Shown piece after piece: positions 1 to 7,589 of a DNA stretch of 64,000 bases (within the stretch, counting starts at the first letter, position 1; each line of letters begins with the position of its first letter). The position numbers and the translations under genes are program-made. The notes under the pieces were generated by a model. It had not been told where the DNA came from, searched no databases, and worked only from the letters and a program-made list of their open reading frames with translations. The stretch is from positions 7,257,501-7,321,500 of the forward strand of contig CP019636.1 in assembly GCA_002163975.1 (NCBI GenBank). The letters are read 5' to 3'. This stretch comes from Nostocales cyanobacterium HT-58-2 (lineage in GTDB: Bacteria > Cyanobacteriota > Cyanobacteriia > Cyanobacteriales > Nostocaceae).

Positions 1-846
1 GAATGCTGGAATCACTAATCCACCACGAGTTTTAAGCTTGTTAGCAATTGCGACAAAGGTGTTACTGAAAATACTTCCCAGCACAATTGCGCCTAACAGG
101 AAACTACTAGCGCTAATAATCAGATAAATGACTTTGCCTACATCCACTGAGCCTTCTTTTGCAAGACTTGCTACCACTGCTAAAACGATGATCCCCAGTA
201 CATCGTCAATGACAGCAGCGCCTAAAATAATTTGCCCTTCTTTGGAATTGAGACGCCCGAGTTCTGACAGTACCTTGGATGTGATACCAATACTTGTAGC
301 AGTCAGAGCGGCTCCTGCAAAAATCGCCGGTACAGCTGGAACACCAAACAAAGTCATCAAACCCACTGTCCCAGCAGTAAAGGGTACCACCACACCGACC
401 ACTGCTACCACAGTTGCCTGGAGACCAACAGCGATTAAGTCCTTTATGTTTGATTCCAAACCAATTTCAAACAGCAGAATAATGACACCCAGTTCTGCTA
501 ATACAGAAATGACTTCAGACTGTGCTGTAAAGACGGCATTAGCTGCGTCTGGACTCAGACCACCAGTCGTTTGAAGGAAGCTCATGATCAGAGAGCTAGA
601 GCTATTTGCCCCCCCTTCTGGAAACACCAACAGATGTAGGACAGAGATGCCTACTATCACACCACCTACCAATTCCCCTAAGACTGGCGGTAAACCAAAA
701 CGGCTTGATAACTCCCCGCCAACTTTACTGGCGAGGTATATAACGACTATACTAAGCAGCACTGCTGCCAGTACTAGTGAACTATCTGCTGTTTCAGTCG
801 CGGTTGCCAACAAGGGGAATGAGAAGGTTATTGTATCTAACTGCAT
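1..846 (-). CDS. Cation:proton antiporter, CPA2/NapA-Kef type (3' end cut by window edge)
   Basis: The reverse strand is open from an ATG at 846 to the window edge, 282 codons with no stop. The translation starts MQLDTITFSFPLL and is almost entirely hydrophobic helices, with the antiporter-type stretches KVGGELSSRFGLPPVLGEL and LFEIGLESN and the acidic motif AAVIDDVLGIIVLA (the paired Asp of NapA/Kef-type exchangers). It probably swaps Na+ or K+ for H+ across the plasma membrane. The C-terminal part, including any regulatory domain, lies outside the window. It is read away from the EVE gene, which is on the same strand 85 bp upstream. A second, full-length member of this superfamily lies at 36.2 kb. 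The exact ion cannot be told. Confidence 0.85.
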   Translation of the reverse strand, partial: MQLDTITFSFPLLATATETADSSLVLAAVLLSIVVIYLASKVGGELSSRFGLPPVLGELVGGVIVGISVLHLLVFPEGGANSSSSLIMSFLQTTGGLSPDAANAVFTAQSEVISVLAELGVIILLFEIGLESNIKDLIAVGLQATVVAVVGVVVPFTAGTVGLMTLFGVPAVPAIFAGAALTATSIGITSKVLSELGRLNSKEGQIILGAAVIDDVLGIIVLAVVASLAKEGSVDVGKVIYLIISASSFLLGAIVLGSIFSNTFVAIANKLKTRGGLVIPAF

Positions 847-931
847 CGATTCTTTTGGAAAACCTTTCCCTTTAATTTACAAGTTTGTTGAAAGCAACTT
901 TCATATGTGCGCTAAAGAAAGCATTTATAAA

Positions 932-1345
932 TTAATTCATCGCGCCTGTTAATTGGAGAAGGCGCTGCCAATGAGACTCTGATACCGGCACTACAGATAG
1001 TCTAGTCAGGCGTAGTAAATCAAAACCTTCAAAGTTTCCGTCCTGCTTAATTTGGGTCAGGGTTATCGGCTGAGGTACTTTTCGTAAGGCTCGCACCTGG
1101 ACAACAACCCGTTTGGCATCATTTAATTTTGGGTCGGGATAAGGTTGACTAGCTACCTCCGCTACACCTATCACTTGTCGCTCTTTGCCTGTGTGATAAA
1201 TGAAAACCAAGTCACCAATTTCCATCGTACGCAGATGCTTGAGAGCCAATGGATTGTTAACTCCATCCCAAACTGTACTGCCATCCCGTTCTAAATCGCA
1301 GTAGGAATACTCTTCTGGTTCAGTTTTCAGCAACCAGTATGCCAC
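932..1345 (-). CDS. EVE domain-containing protein (PUA-like)
   Basis: 137 residues, the usual size of a stand-alone EVE domain. It begins MAYWLLKTEPEEYSY and contains WDGVNN and GDLVFIYHTGKERQVIGVAEV, which match the EVE/thymocyte nuclear protein 1 family. EVE folds resemble PUA and YTH domains and are thought to bind modified bases in nucleic acids; the ligand here is unknown. The ATG at 1345 agrees with the family N terminus. It ends 85 bp before the antiporter start and may be co-transcribed with it. The function remains an inference from the fold. Confidence 0.88.
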   Translation of the reverse strand: MAYWLLKTEPEEYSYCDLERDGSTVWDGVNNPLALKHLRTMEIGDLVFIYHTGKERQVIGVAEVASQPYPDPKLNDAKRVVVQVRALRKVPQPITLTQIKQDGNFEGFDLLRLTRLSVVPVSESHWQRLLQLTGAMN

Positions 1346-1792
1346 AAATATTCTCCTTTAATTGTTTGCAGTTAACAGTCGACAATTGACCAAAGAAGCA
1401 AGGGAGCACGCAAGCAAGGGAGAAAAGAGTTAATGCACGTTAACTCACTCTCCCCCGCTCCCGACTTCCCAGCAAAGTGGGCTCCCCGCGCACCTATTTC
1501 TCGTGTGCTTCTCTGACGATTAACAATGAGCACTCAATAGTGAAGGATTAGCTATTTTTAGTTTCAAATAATGTAACTGCTTAGACAACTGACTATAGTC
1601 ATGCCAAAGTATAAACACATCTCCTGTATGGAAGCACGATGAGCTGCATCTTGAGGAGGACCTAGGGAGTGTGTGTTGTGTGTTGTGTGTTGTTATCGAT
1701 AAGTGGTTAGTTGTTAGTTACGACTAACCACTCTTAACTTTCCACAACTTAGCTAATCCCTATGCATTAATTTTTAGAGGAGTGAACGTTTT
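1346..1792. other. Intergenic stretch with short repeats, no gene seen
   Basis: 447 bp between divergent genes. It holds purine-rich direct repeats (AGCAAGGGAG twice near 1396-1422), a three-copy TGTGTTG heptad at 1672-1692, and an inverted repeat AGTGGTTAGT/ACTAACCACT at 1702-1711 and 1723-1732. No ORF with coding character is present. The inverted repeat lies 60 bp before the SIMPL gene and could act on its mRNA leader, but nothing proves this. Confidence 0.6.
1672..1692. repeat. Heptad tandem repeat (TGTGTTG x3)
   Basis: Three perfect head-to-tail copies of TGTGTTG. Heptameric short tandem repeats (STRR) are typical of filamentous cyanobacterial intergenic DNA. Similar heptads of other sequence recur in the ribosomal operon at the right of the window. 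Confidence 0.85.
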
Positions 1793-2545
1793 ATGAATAC
1801 AGATGTTGTATCTGGTTCTCAGTCAAATACTGGGATCTGGTGGAAAGTTATACCTTTAGCCTTACTTATATGCGTAAGTTGTAGCCAAGCTGCTTTGGCG
1901 CAACAGAAAGAGAGAATGTTGCGTACTTTGACGGTCAGTGGTCGTGGAATGGAGACAATTCCTACAACCCTATCTCAAGTCAGTTTGGGGGTGGAGGTTC
2001 AAGGGAAAACTGCGCAGGAGGTACAAAAAGAGGCGGCTCGCAGGTCGTCAGCGGTTGTGGCTCTACTTAAGAGCCGGAATGTAGAAAAATTACAAACTAC
2101 TGGCATTACTCTCAACCCAGTTTATAGCTACAGCAATAACGTGCAGCGGATCACAGGGTATGCAGCTTCTAATATTGTGAGTTTTCGTCTTCCCACTGAT
2201 CGCGCTGGAACTCTGTTAGATGAAGCAGTCAAAGCTGGCGCGACTCAAATTAGTGGCATTAGTTTTGTCGCTAGCGATGAGGCGATCGCCCTTGCTCGAC
2301 AACAAGCCCTCAAAGAAGCCACTCAGGATGCTCAACAGCAAGCTCAAGCTGTTTTCAGTGGTTTGGGTTTCCAAGCTAAAGAAGTGGTTAGCATTGAAGT
2401 CAATGGTGCAAACGCACCTCCACCACCGCCACAGCCTCTATTACGTGCTCAGTCTGCTAAGCTAGCAGCACAAGATGTTTCTACCCCTATCGTTGGTGGT
2501 GAGCAACAGGTGGAAGCTACAGTCACATTGCAGATTAGTTATTAA
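1793..2545 (+). CDS. Secreted SIMPL (DUF541) domain protein
   Basis: 250 residues. An N-terminal hydrophobic segment (about residues 17-36, ending ALAQ) looks like a signal peptide, so the protein is probably periplasmic. The remainder matches the SIMPL/DUF541 family: LTVSGRGMETIPTTLSQVSLGVEV at the domain start, then a helical, Ala/Gln-rich section (ALARQQALKEATQDAQQQAQ) and the closing EQQVEATVTLQISY strand. Family members include BP26 and YggE, which form periplasmic rings and are linked to oxidative stress; the biochemical role is not known. A good Shine-Dalgarno (AGAGGAG) precedes the ATG by about ten bases. The proline run near residue 205 is an unconserved linker. Confidence 0.85.
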   Translation: MNTDVVSGSQSNTGIWWKVIPLALLICVSCSQAALAQQKERMLRTLTVSGRGMETIPTTLSQVSLGVEVQGKTAQEVQKEAARRSSAVVALLKSRNVEKLQTTGITLNPVYSYSNNVQRITGYAASNIVSFRLPTDRAGTLLDEAVKAGATQISGISFVASDEAIALARQQALKEATQDAQQQAQAVFSGLGFQAKEVVSIEVNGANAPPPPPQPLLRAQSAKLAAQDVSTPIVGGEQQVEATVTLQISY

Positions 2546-2559
2546 CGGCACTACGTGCA

Positions 2560-2598
2560 GTCAAGAGCCCAAAGCCCAAAGTTTTTTTGACTCTTGAC
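2560..2598. terminator. Inverted repeat between convergent SIMPL gene and ssb
   Basis: GTCAAGAG (2560-2567) pairs with CTCTTGAC (2591-2598) across a long loop that includes a T-run. It lies between the stops of two convergent genes, where a bidirectional terminator is expected. The long loop makes this a moderate call. Confidence 0.4.
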
Positions 2599-2609
2599 CC
2601 TCGACTCAT

Positions 2610-2972
2610 TTAGAAATTCTCAGGATTCATATCTACGTCAGCTTCATCAGCATCTCGTTTAGAACCTAATAATTGCAGTTGATCCACAAGGATGACGGGT
2701 GTGGAACGATTTGCTCCTGTGGCGCGATCGCTCCAAGTGTCAAATTTTAAGGAACCTTTGACAGCAATTTGTCTTCCCTTACGCACATAATCACCTGCCA
2801 CCTGCGCCGTTTTTCCCCATAATTCAAGATTGAACCAATCAGTTTGTTCGCGGTCTTTTGTACGCCGATTTACAGCTAGTGTTAATTTACACTTGACGCT
2901 ACCAGACTCGAAATACTTCATATCCGGGTCGGTTCCTACACGACCGATGAGAGTGACTATATTTATGCTCAT
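2610..2972 (-). CDS. ssb: Single-stranded DNA-binding protein
   Basis: 120 residues, one OB-fold. It starts MSINIVTLIGRVGTDPDMKY and keeps the SSB signatures LAVNRRTKDREQTDWFNLE and GRQIAVKGSLKFDTW. It coats single-stranded DNA in replication and repair. The tail after the OB fold is short and acidic and ends NPENF, rather than the DDDIPF tail that in E. coli-type SSB recruits partner proteins; short forms like this are common in cyanobacteria alongside a longer copy. Divergent from mreB, 336 bp away. Confidence 0.9.
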   Translation of the reverse strand: MSINIVTLIGRVGTDPDMKYFESGSVKCKLTLAVNRRTKDREQTDWFNLELWGKTAQVAGDYVRKGRQIAVKGSLKFDTWSDRATGANRSTPVILVDQLQLLGSKRDADEADVDMNPENF

Positions 2973-3308
2973 ATGCGTTTCATTCAGTACACTTGTACTT
3001 ATTTGTTATGAATACCATAATAACTAATTGTTAAAGAACTAACAAAACGTTAAATAAAAAACAATGATAATTACATAGATAAAATGATATAAATTACTCT
3101 ATAAAAACTCCAAAAGCATACGGATACACTTATGCAGCCGGAGAATATAAAACAGTAGAAGCTTGAGACTGGTTTAAAGATTAGAAAAAGAATATATGAA
3201 AAGATAATCTACTTTACTAGACTCAGGTCAAAAAAAGTAATAGAATCCTGCTCGATTCTAACTTGCGGTAGTAGTCAAAACGTATCGAATTAGGGGGCGT
3301 AAAGACGC
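2973..3308. promoter_or_regulatory. Divergent promoter region between ssb and mreB
   Basis: 336 bp of AT-rich DNA between two divergently read genes. It must hold promoters for both, but no -10/-35 pair or operator stands out enough to place. The only clear element is AGGGGG at 3292-3297, about eleven bases before the mreB GTG. Confidence 0.45.
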
Positions 3309-4352
3309 GTGGGTCTTTTTAGTAAGTTTTCCTTATCGCGGGACATGGGTATCGACCTTGGTACCGCTAACACCCTCGTTTATGTATCAGGTAAAGGCAT
3401 TGTTCTGCAAGAACCTTCCGTAGTGGCGATCGACCAAAACGAAAAGGTAGCACTAGCAGTTGGAGAAGATGCTAAAAAAATGCTCGGTCGGACACCAGGA
3501 AATGTGGTTGCCCTGCGCCCCTTGCGCGATGGTGTAATCGCTGACTTCGATACAGCCGAACTGATGTTAAAAAGCTTTATCCAGAGAGTAAATGAGGGCA
3601 AATCCCTAGTATTACCAAGAATTGTCATTGGTATTCCTAGTGGCGTAACAGGGGTAGAAAGAAGAGCAGTCATGGATGCTGCTTCTCAAGCTGGTGCCAG
3701 AGAAGTTTACTTAATTGATGAACCTGTAGCAGCAGCAATTGGCGCAGGATTACCTGTGGCTGAACCAACAGGCAATATGATAATTGATATCGGTGGTGGC
3801 ACAACAGAAGTTGCTGTGTTGAGTCTCCAAGGAACAGTGCTTTCTGAATCGGTACGCATTGCAGGAGATGAACTGACCGAATCCATTATGCAGTACATGA
3901 AAAAAGTTCATAACTTAGTCATAGGTGAACGTACTGCTGAGGACATTAAGATTCGCATTGGGTCGGCATATCCCACTCATGATGATGATGATGCCATGAT
4001 GGAGGTCCGGGGCTTACACCTGCTTTCTGGTCTACCACGCACTGTCACCATCAAAGGACCAGAAATTCGTGAAAGTATGTCGGAGCCGCTATCAGTCATT
4101 ATCGAAGCGGTAAAGCGGACTTTGGAACGTACACCTCCGGAATTGGCAGCAGATATTATTGACCGAGGTATTATGCTAGCTGGTGGAGGTGCCTTACTCA
4201 AAGGGCTGGATACCTTGATTAGTCATGAAACGGGGATTGTTACACACGTTGCTGCTGACCCATTAAGCTGTGTTGTGCTGGGAACAGGACGTGTGCTGGA
4301 AAATTTCAAACAGCTCGAAAGGGTTTTCAGCGGACGTTCTCGCAATATGTAG
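3309..4352 (+). CDS. mreB: Rod shape-determining protein MreB
   Basis: 347 residues, normal length. Actin-fold nucleotide motifs are intact: DLGTANTLVY at 16-25 (phosphate 1), DIGGGTTEVA around 160-169 (phosphate 2) and LAGGGALLKGLD around 290 (adenosine). MreB filaments under the plasma membrane guide side-wall peptidoglycan synthesis with MreC, MreD, RodA and PBP2. The start is GTG at 3309, supported by AGGGGG upstream and by the family N terminus. It heads mreB-mreC-mreD; a strong hairpin separates it from mreC and may leave mreB message in excess. Confidence 0.97.
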   Translation: MGLFSKFSLSRDMGIDLGTANTLVYVSGKGIVLQEPSVVAIDQNEKVALAVGEDAKKMLGRTPGNVVALRPLRDGVIADFDTAELMLKSFIQRVNEGKSLVLPRIVIGIPSGVTGVERRAVMDAASQAGAREVYLIDEPVAAAIGAGLPVAEPTGNMIIDIGGGTTEVAVLSLQGTVLSESVRIAGDELTESIMQYMKKVHNLVIGERTAEDIKIRIGSAYPTHDDDDAMMEVRGLHLLSGLPRTVTIKGPEIRESMSEPLSVIIEAVKRTLERTPPELAADIIDRGIMLAGGGALLKGLDTLISHETGIVTHVAADPLSCVVLGTGRVLENFKQLERVFSGRSRNM

Positions 4353-4365
4353 CAAAAGCAATACC

Positions 4366-4397
4366 AGATATTGGATTCCCTCAAGAATCCAATATCT
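4366..4397 (+). terminator. 13-bp hairpin between mreB and mreC
   Basis: AGATATTGGATTC (4366-4378) is the perfect reverse complement of GAATCCAATATCT (4385-4397), with a 6-nt loop. It lies 14 bases after the mreB stop and is followed by TTAATAATATT rather than a solid T-run, so it may be a partial terminator or an mRNA-stabilising 3' end that sets mreB above mreCD. Confidence 0.55.
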
Positions 4398-4445
4398 TTA
4401 ATAATATTACGACTAAAAAAATATTACGGCTAAAAAAGGTTTTTT

Positions 4446-5255
4446 ATGTTTACGGCACGTCGGTGGTGGGAGCGTAGAGGGTTACAAATAGGATTGCTAG
4501 GTATAGTCGTTGGCAGTGCTTGGGTCCTTAGACAGACTCAAGGTGCGCTTCTATTTGAGGTATATCAAGGGATAACTCGTCCAATTCAGATGTTGCAGAC
4601 ACCACCAGCTCAAGAAGAACGTCTCAGAGATGCTCGGCTTTTGGAACTGCAAACCCAGCTTGTAGAACTGGAAAGCCAAAATAAAAAGTTAAAAGAGTTA
4701 TTGGGCTATACGGAGAAAGAACCGCTGTCGTCACGCCCAATTGCAGCACGAGTGACAGGACGCTCTGCTGACAATTGGTGGCAACAAGTGACTCTCAATC
4801 GTGGGAGCCTAGCAGGTATTCAGGAAGGTTTCATAGTCAAGGCTGATGGTGGATTGGTGGGTCTAGTCGAAAGTGTGACTCCCAACACCAGCCGTGTGCT
4901 ATTGATCAGTGACCTCAAAAGTCAAGTGGGTGTTACAGTCAGTCGCACAGGGGCAAAGGGTGTTTTGCGAGGAGATTCCTCTGCTGAAGCAGTGCTGGAA
5001 TTTTATGAAAAAGTTCCAAATGCAAAACCTGGGGACTTTATTGCCACATCTACCTATAGTCAGAAGTTTCCTTCGGGTTTGGCTGTAGGACGGGTAAAGT
5101 CGCTCGATTTGAAGAAGCTTCCAGCATCAGTCGCAAAAGTGGAACTCTTCCCGTCAATACGCTCTTTGGATTGGGTAACGGTCTATCCTAAGCCAGAGAA
5201 CCCGGAATCAGAAAAGATAGGTTCTGCAAATCAACAGTCAGAAAAATCTAATTAA
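4446..5255 (+). CDS. mreC: Rod shape-determining protein MreC
   Basis: 269 residues. Topology fits MreC: short basic N terminus (RRWWERR), one membrane helix at about 12-30, a coiled coil at about 52-86 (rich in E, L and Q), then the periplasmic beta-barrel part with the family stretch SRVLLISDLKSQVGVTVSRTG broken by no gap. MreC bridges MreB/MreD inside to the PBP2 complex outside. It sits between mreB and mreD; mreD follows after only 3 bp, so the two are translated from one message. The polar C-terminal tail is low complexity. Confidence 0.93.
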   Translation: MFTARRWWERRGLQIGLLGIVVGSAWVLRQTQGALLFEVYQGITRPIQMLQTPPAQEERLRDARLLELQTQLVELESQNKKLKELLGYTEKEPLSSRPIAARVTGRSADNWWQQVTLNRGSLAGIQEGFIVKADGGLVGLVESVTPNTSRVLLISDLKSQVGVTVSRTGAKGVLRGDSSAEAVLEFYEKVPNAKPGDFIATSTYSQKFPSGLAVGRVKSLDLKKLPASVAKVELFPSIRSLDWVTVYPKPENPESEKIGSANQQSEKSN

Positions 5256-5258
5256 ACG

Positions 5259-5876
5259 ATGAGGATTCCTCAATTACAGGGCAATAAGCACAACTCGCCA
5301 AAATCACCCAGGCGAAGAGCCAGAATTCAAATCAGCCCCCTTTCTCGTTGGCACCCACGCTTACGTCTACTGACTGATTGGGCAGTCACAGTTGGGTCAG
5401 TAGTGTTATGCTTACTGATGCTGCTCATTCGTTTCCCCGGTATGGAATTATTGGGAATTGGACCGAACTGGCTGCTGATTTGGGTGGTTGCTTGGAGTGT
5501 CAAGCGCACAGCTTTTCAAGGCGCATTAGCTGGTGCAGTCTTGGGTTTACTTCAAGATGCAATGACATCACCAGATCCAACTCATGCTTTGAGTTTAGGG
5601 GTGGTGGGAGGTTTGACTGGAATGCTACAGAAGCAGCGTTTCATACAAGAAGATTTTATATCTATTGCTTTGATTGTCTTTGGTATGGCAGTCTTATCAG
5701 AGACTGTTTTTGCATCGCAATTAACTTTAATGGGCGATCGCAATACGGCAGATATCTGGGCATATTTCCAGAAAGTAGCCCTTGCCTCTGCCATTCTCAG
5801 TAGCCTCTGGGCACCAGTGGTTTATTTTCCCCTAAATCGTTGGTGGCAAAGGCTAAAATTAGCGGAACAGTCATGA
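5259..5876 (+). CDS. mreD: Rod shape-determining protein MreD
   Basis: 205 residues. A 35-residue basic N-terminal extension (GNKHNSPKSPRRRARIQ) is followed by about five hydrophobic helices containing GIGPNWLLIWVVAWSVKR and GALAGAVLGLLQDAMTSPDP, typical of cyanobacterial MreD. It is an integral membrane partner of MreC in the elongasome. The ATG follows the mreC stop by 3 bp. MreD diverges quickly, so position in mreBCD is part of the evidence. Confidence 0.9.
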   Translation: MRIPQLQGNKHNSPKSPRRRARIQISPLSRWHPRLRLLTDWAVTVGSVVLCLLMLLIRFPGMELLGIGPNWLLIWVVAWSVKRTAFQGALAGAVLGLLQDAMTSPDPTHALSLGVVGGLTGMLQKQRFIQEDFISIALIVFGMAVLSETVFASQLTLMGDRNTADIWAYFQKVALASAILSSLWAPVVYFPLNRWWQRLKLAEQS

Positions 5877-5951
5877 ACAATTGAGAATACTCTAAGTGAG
5901 TACCGAGTGCGGAGTGTGGATAATCTGGGCTTAAATCCCCAGATAGGAGTC

Positions 5952-5996
5952 AGGAGTGAGGAGTCACATAGTTGATTCTCACTCCTAAATTTTTTT
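5952..5996 (+). terminator. Terminator of the mre operon
   Basis: AGGAGTGAG (5952-5960) pairs with CTCACTCCT (5978-5986), followed by AAATTTTTTT. A stem plus T-run 75 bp after mreD and before ribD is a typical intrinsic terminator. Confidence 0.65.
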
Positions 5997-6140
5997 GCCT
6001 AATTTTTTGAAATCCAAGCATCCTTTGGCAAGATAGATTCAAACTCAAGTTATGTAAAATCGTCATTACAAAGGCTGGTATAAGTTGAAACTGCCTGATT
6101 GCAGTTAGTATACAAAATATTCACTCTGTTGCTAAGAATT

Positions 6141-7316
6141 ATGGATAATTCACCAGTGGTTGCTCAACCAGATACTTTGGTGGTAGGGTCAGGATTTCAG
6201 GATGCTTCCAATCAAAAGCAAGTAGGAACTGACTTAGACCGCGCCATGATGCAACGGTGCTTGGAACTTGCCCGTCGCGCCTTGGGACGTACTTCCCCAA
6301 ATCCAATGGTGGGTGCGGTGATTGTCAAAGATGAGAAGATTGTCGGCGAGGGGTTTCATCCGCGTGCAGGTGAACCACATGCAGAAGTGTTTGCCCTGAA
6401 GGCAGCAGGTGAAAATGCTCGTGGAGCAACTATTTATGTTAGCTTGGAGCCTTGTAATCACTATGGACGCACTCCCCCTTGTTCAGAAGCCTTGATAGCA
6501 GCTGGAGTTGCCAAGGTGGTGGTGGGGATGGTTGACCCAAATCCACTTGTCGCTGGCAGTGGTCTTGCCCGTCTACGCGCCGCAGGAATAGAAGTGGTGG
6601 TGGGCGTGGAAGAACAAGCTTGCAAGAAGCTTAATGAAGGTTTTATCCATCGCATTCTCCATCAACGACCTTTTGGCATTTTGAAATATGCCATGACTTT
6701 GGATGGCAAAATTGCTACGACAACTGGTCATAGTGCTTGGGTCACAAGTCAAGATGCCCGCAGCGAAGTTCATCAACTACGGGCAGCTTGTGATGCGGTT
6801 ATTGTTGGTGGAAATACAGTTAGACAAGATAATCCTTATTTAACCAGCCATCGCCAAGGGGGGCATAATCCTCTTAGGGTTGTGATGAGCCATAGTCTCA
6901 ACTTACCGGAAAATGCTCACCTATGGCAAACAGCAGAGGCTCCCACTTTGGTTGTAACAGAAAAAGGAGCCAACGCCGATTTTCAAAAACTATTACATAA
7001 GCAAGGGGTGGAAGTGGTGGAGTTAACACCACTCACACCTGATAAAGTTATGGCGTACTTATACGAGCGTGGATTTTGCAGCGTACTCTGGGAGTGTGGT
7101 GGAATTTTAGCTGCCAGTGCGATCGCCCAAGGAGCAGTGCAAAAAGTTCTTGCCTTTATTGCGCCTAAAATCATTGGTGGTGCTCATGCTCCTACACCTG
7201 TGGGTGATTTAGGTTTGACCACGATGACAGAGGCGCTGTCCTTAGAACGTGTAGAGATACGAGCTGTTGGTTCCGACTGTTTGGTAGAAGGTTATTTGCC
7301 GCAAAAAAGTCGATAG
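6141..7316 (+). CDS. ribD: Bifunctional riboflavin deaminase/reductase RibD
   Basis: 391 residues from the ATG at 6141; an in-frame TTG at 6099 would add 14 unconserved residues and is less likely. The N-terminal deaminase (about 32-150) keeps the zinc site: His80-Ala-Glu82 in GEPHAEVFAL, and Cys105 and Cys114 in EPCNHYGRTPPC. The C-terminal reductase starts around KYAMTLDGKIATTTGHSAW and includes WECGG and IAPKIIGG. The enzyme deaminates and then reduces the pyrimidine from GTP cyclohydrolase II in riboflavin synthesis. It stands alone; other rib genes are not nearby, as is usual in cyanobacteria. Confidence 0.95.
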   Translation: MDNSPVVAQPDTLVVGSGFQDASNQKQVGTDLDRAMMQRCLELARRALGRTSPNPMVGAVIVKDEKIVGEGFHPRAGEPHAEVFALKAAGENARGATIYVSLEPCNHYGRTPPCSEALIAAGVAKVVVGMVDPNPLVAGSGLARLRAAGIEVVVGVEEQACKKLNEGFIHRILHQRPFGILKYAMTLDGKIATTTGHSAWVTSQDARSEVHQLRAACDAVIVGGNTVRQDNPYLTSHRQGGHNPLRVVMSHSLNLPENAHLWQTAEAPTLVVTEKGANADFQKLLHKQGVEVVELTPLTPDKVMAYLYERGFCSVLWECGGILAASAIAQGAVQKVLAFIAPKIIGGAHAPTPVGDLGLTTMTEALSLERVEIRAVGSDCLVEGYLPQKSR

Positions 7317-7319
7317 TCC

Positions 7320-7363
7320 AGAGTTGAGAGTCAGGAGTCAAAGAACTCTTGACTCTCAACTCT
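7320..7363. terminator. Bidirectional terminator-like hairpin after ribD
   Basis: AGAGTTGAGAGTCA (7320-7333) is perfectly complementary to TGACTCTCAACTCT (7350-7363). It sits between two convergent genes, directly after the ribD stop. Confidence 0.55.
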
Positions 7364-7370
7364 ATTATCA

Positions 7371-7589
7371 TCAAGAATACTGACGTTCTTGGGCAAGATC
7401 ACGGATAAGCGTTAGCCGGGATTGAATGTAATCACTGAGGAAATCAGTTTCATGGCAATCTAGCAAAGCTTGGGTTTTGATTTGTTTTACCAACCACTGC
7501 ACCAAGCTAGCATCATCAAGCTGCAACAGAGTCTTAGCTTGCGTCGTTTCCACCACAGACCAAAGCTGACGCATAACCTTGGGAGTCAT
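7371..7589 (-). CDS. Small conserved cyanobacterial protein, function unknown
   Basis: 72 residues, starting MTPKVMRQLWSVVETTQ and ending LAQERQYS. It is soluble and mostly helical with no membrane segment; it has a plausible helix-rich core (LVQWLVKQIKTQALL) and few charged extremes. The composition and clean ATG look like a real gene, and I recall similar short proteins in Nostoc-type genomes, but I cannot name a family. It converges on ribD across a strong hairpin. Function unknown. Confidence 0.6.
   Translation of the reverse strand: MTPKVMRQLWSVVETTQAKTLLQLDDASLVQWLVKQIKTQALLDCHETDFLSDYIQSRLTLIRDLAQERQYS

Noticed and set aside
128..574. 148-residue forward ORF and 584-952 forward ORF
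   Set aside because: They are the opposite strand of the antiporter gene, whose helices and Asp motif are clear on the reverse strand.
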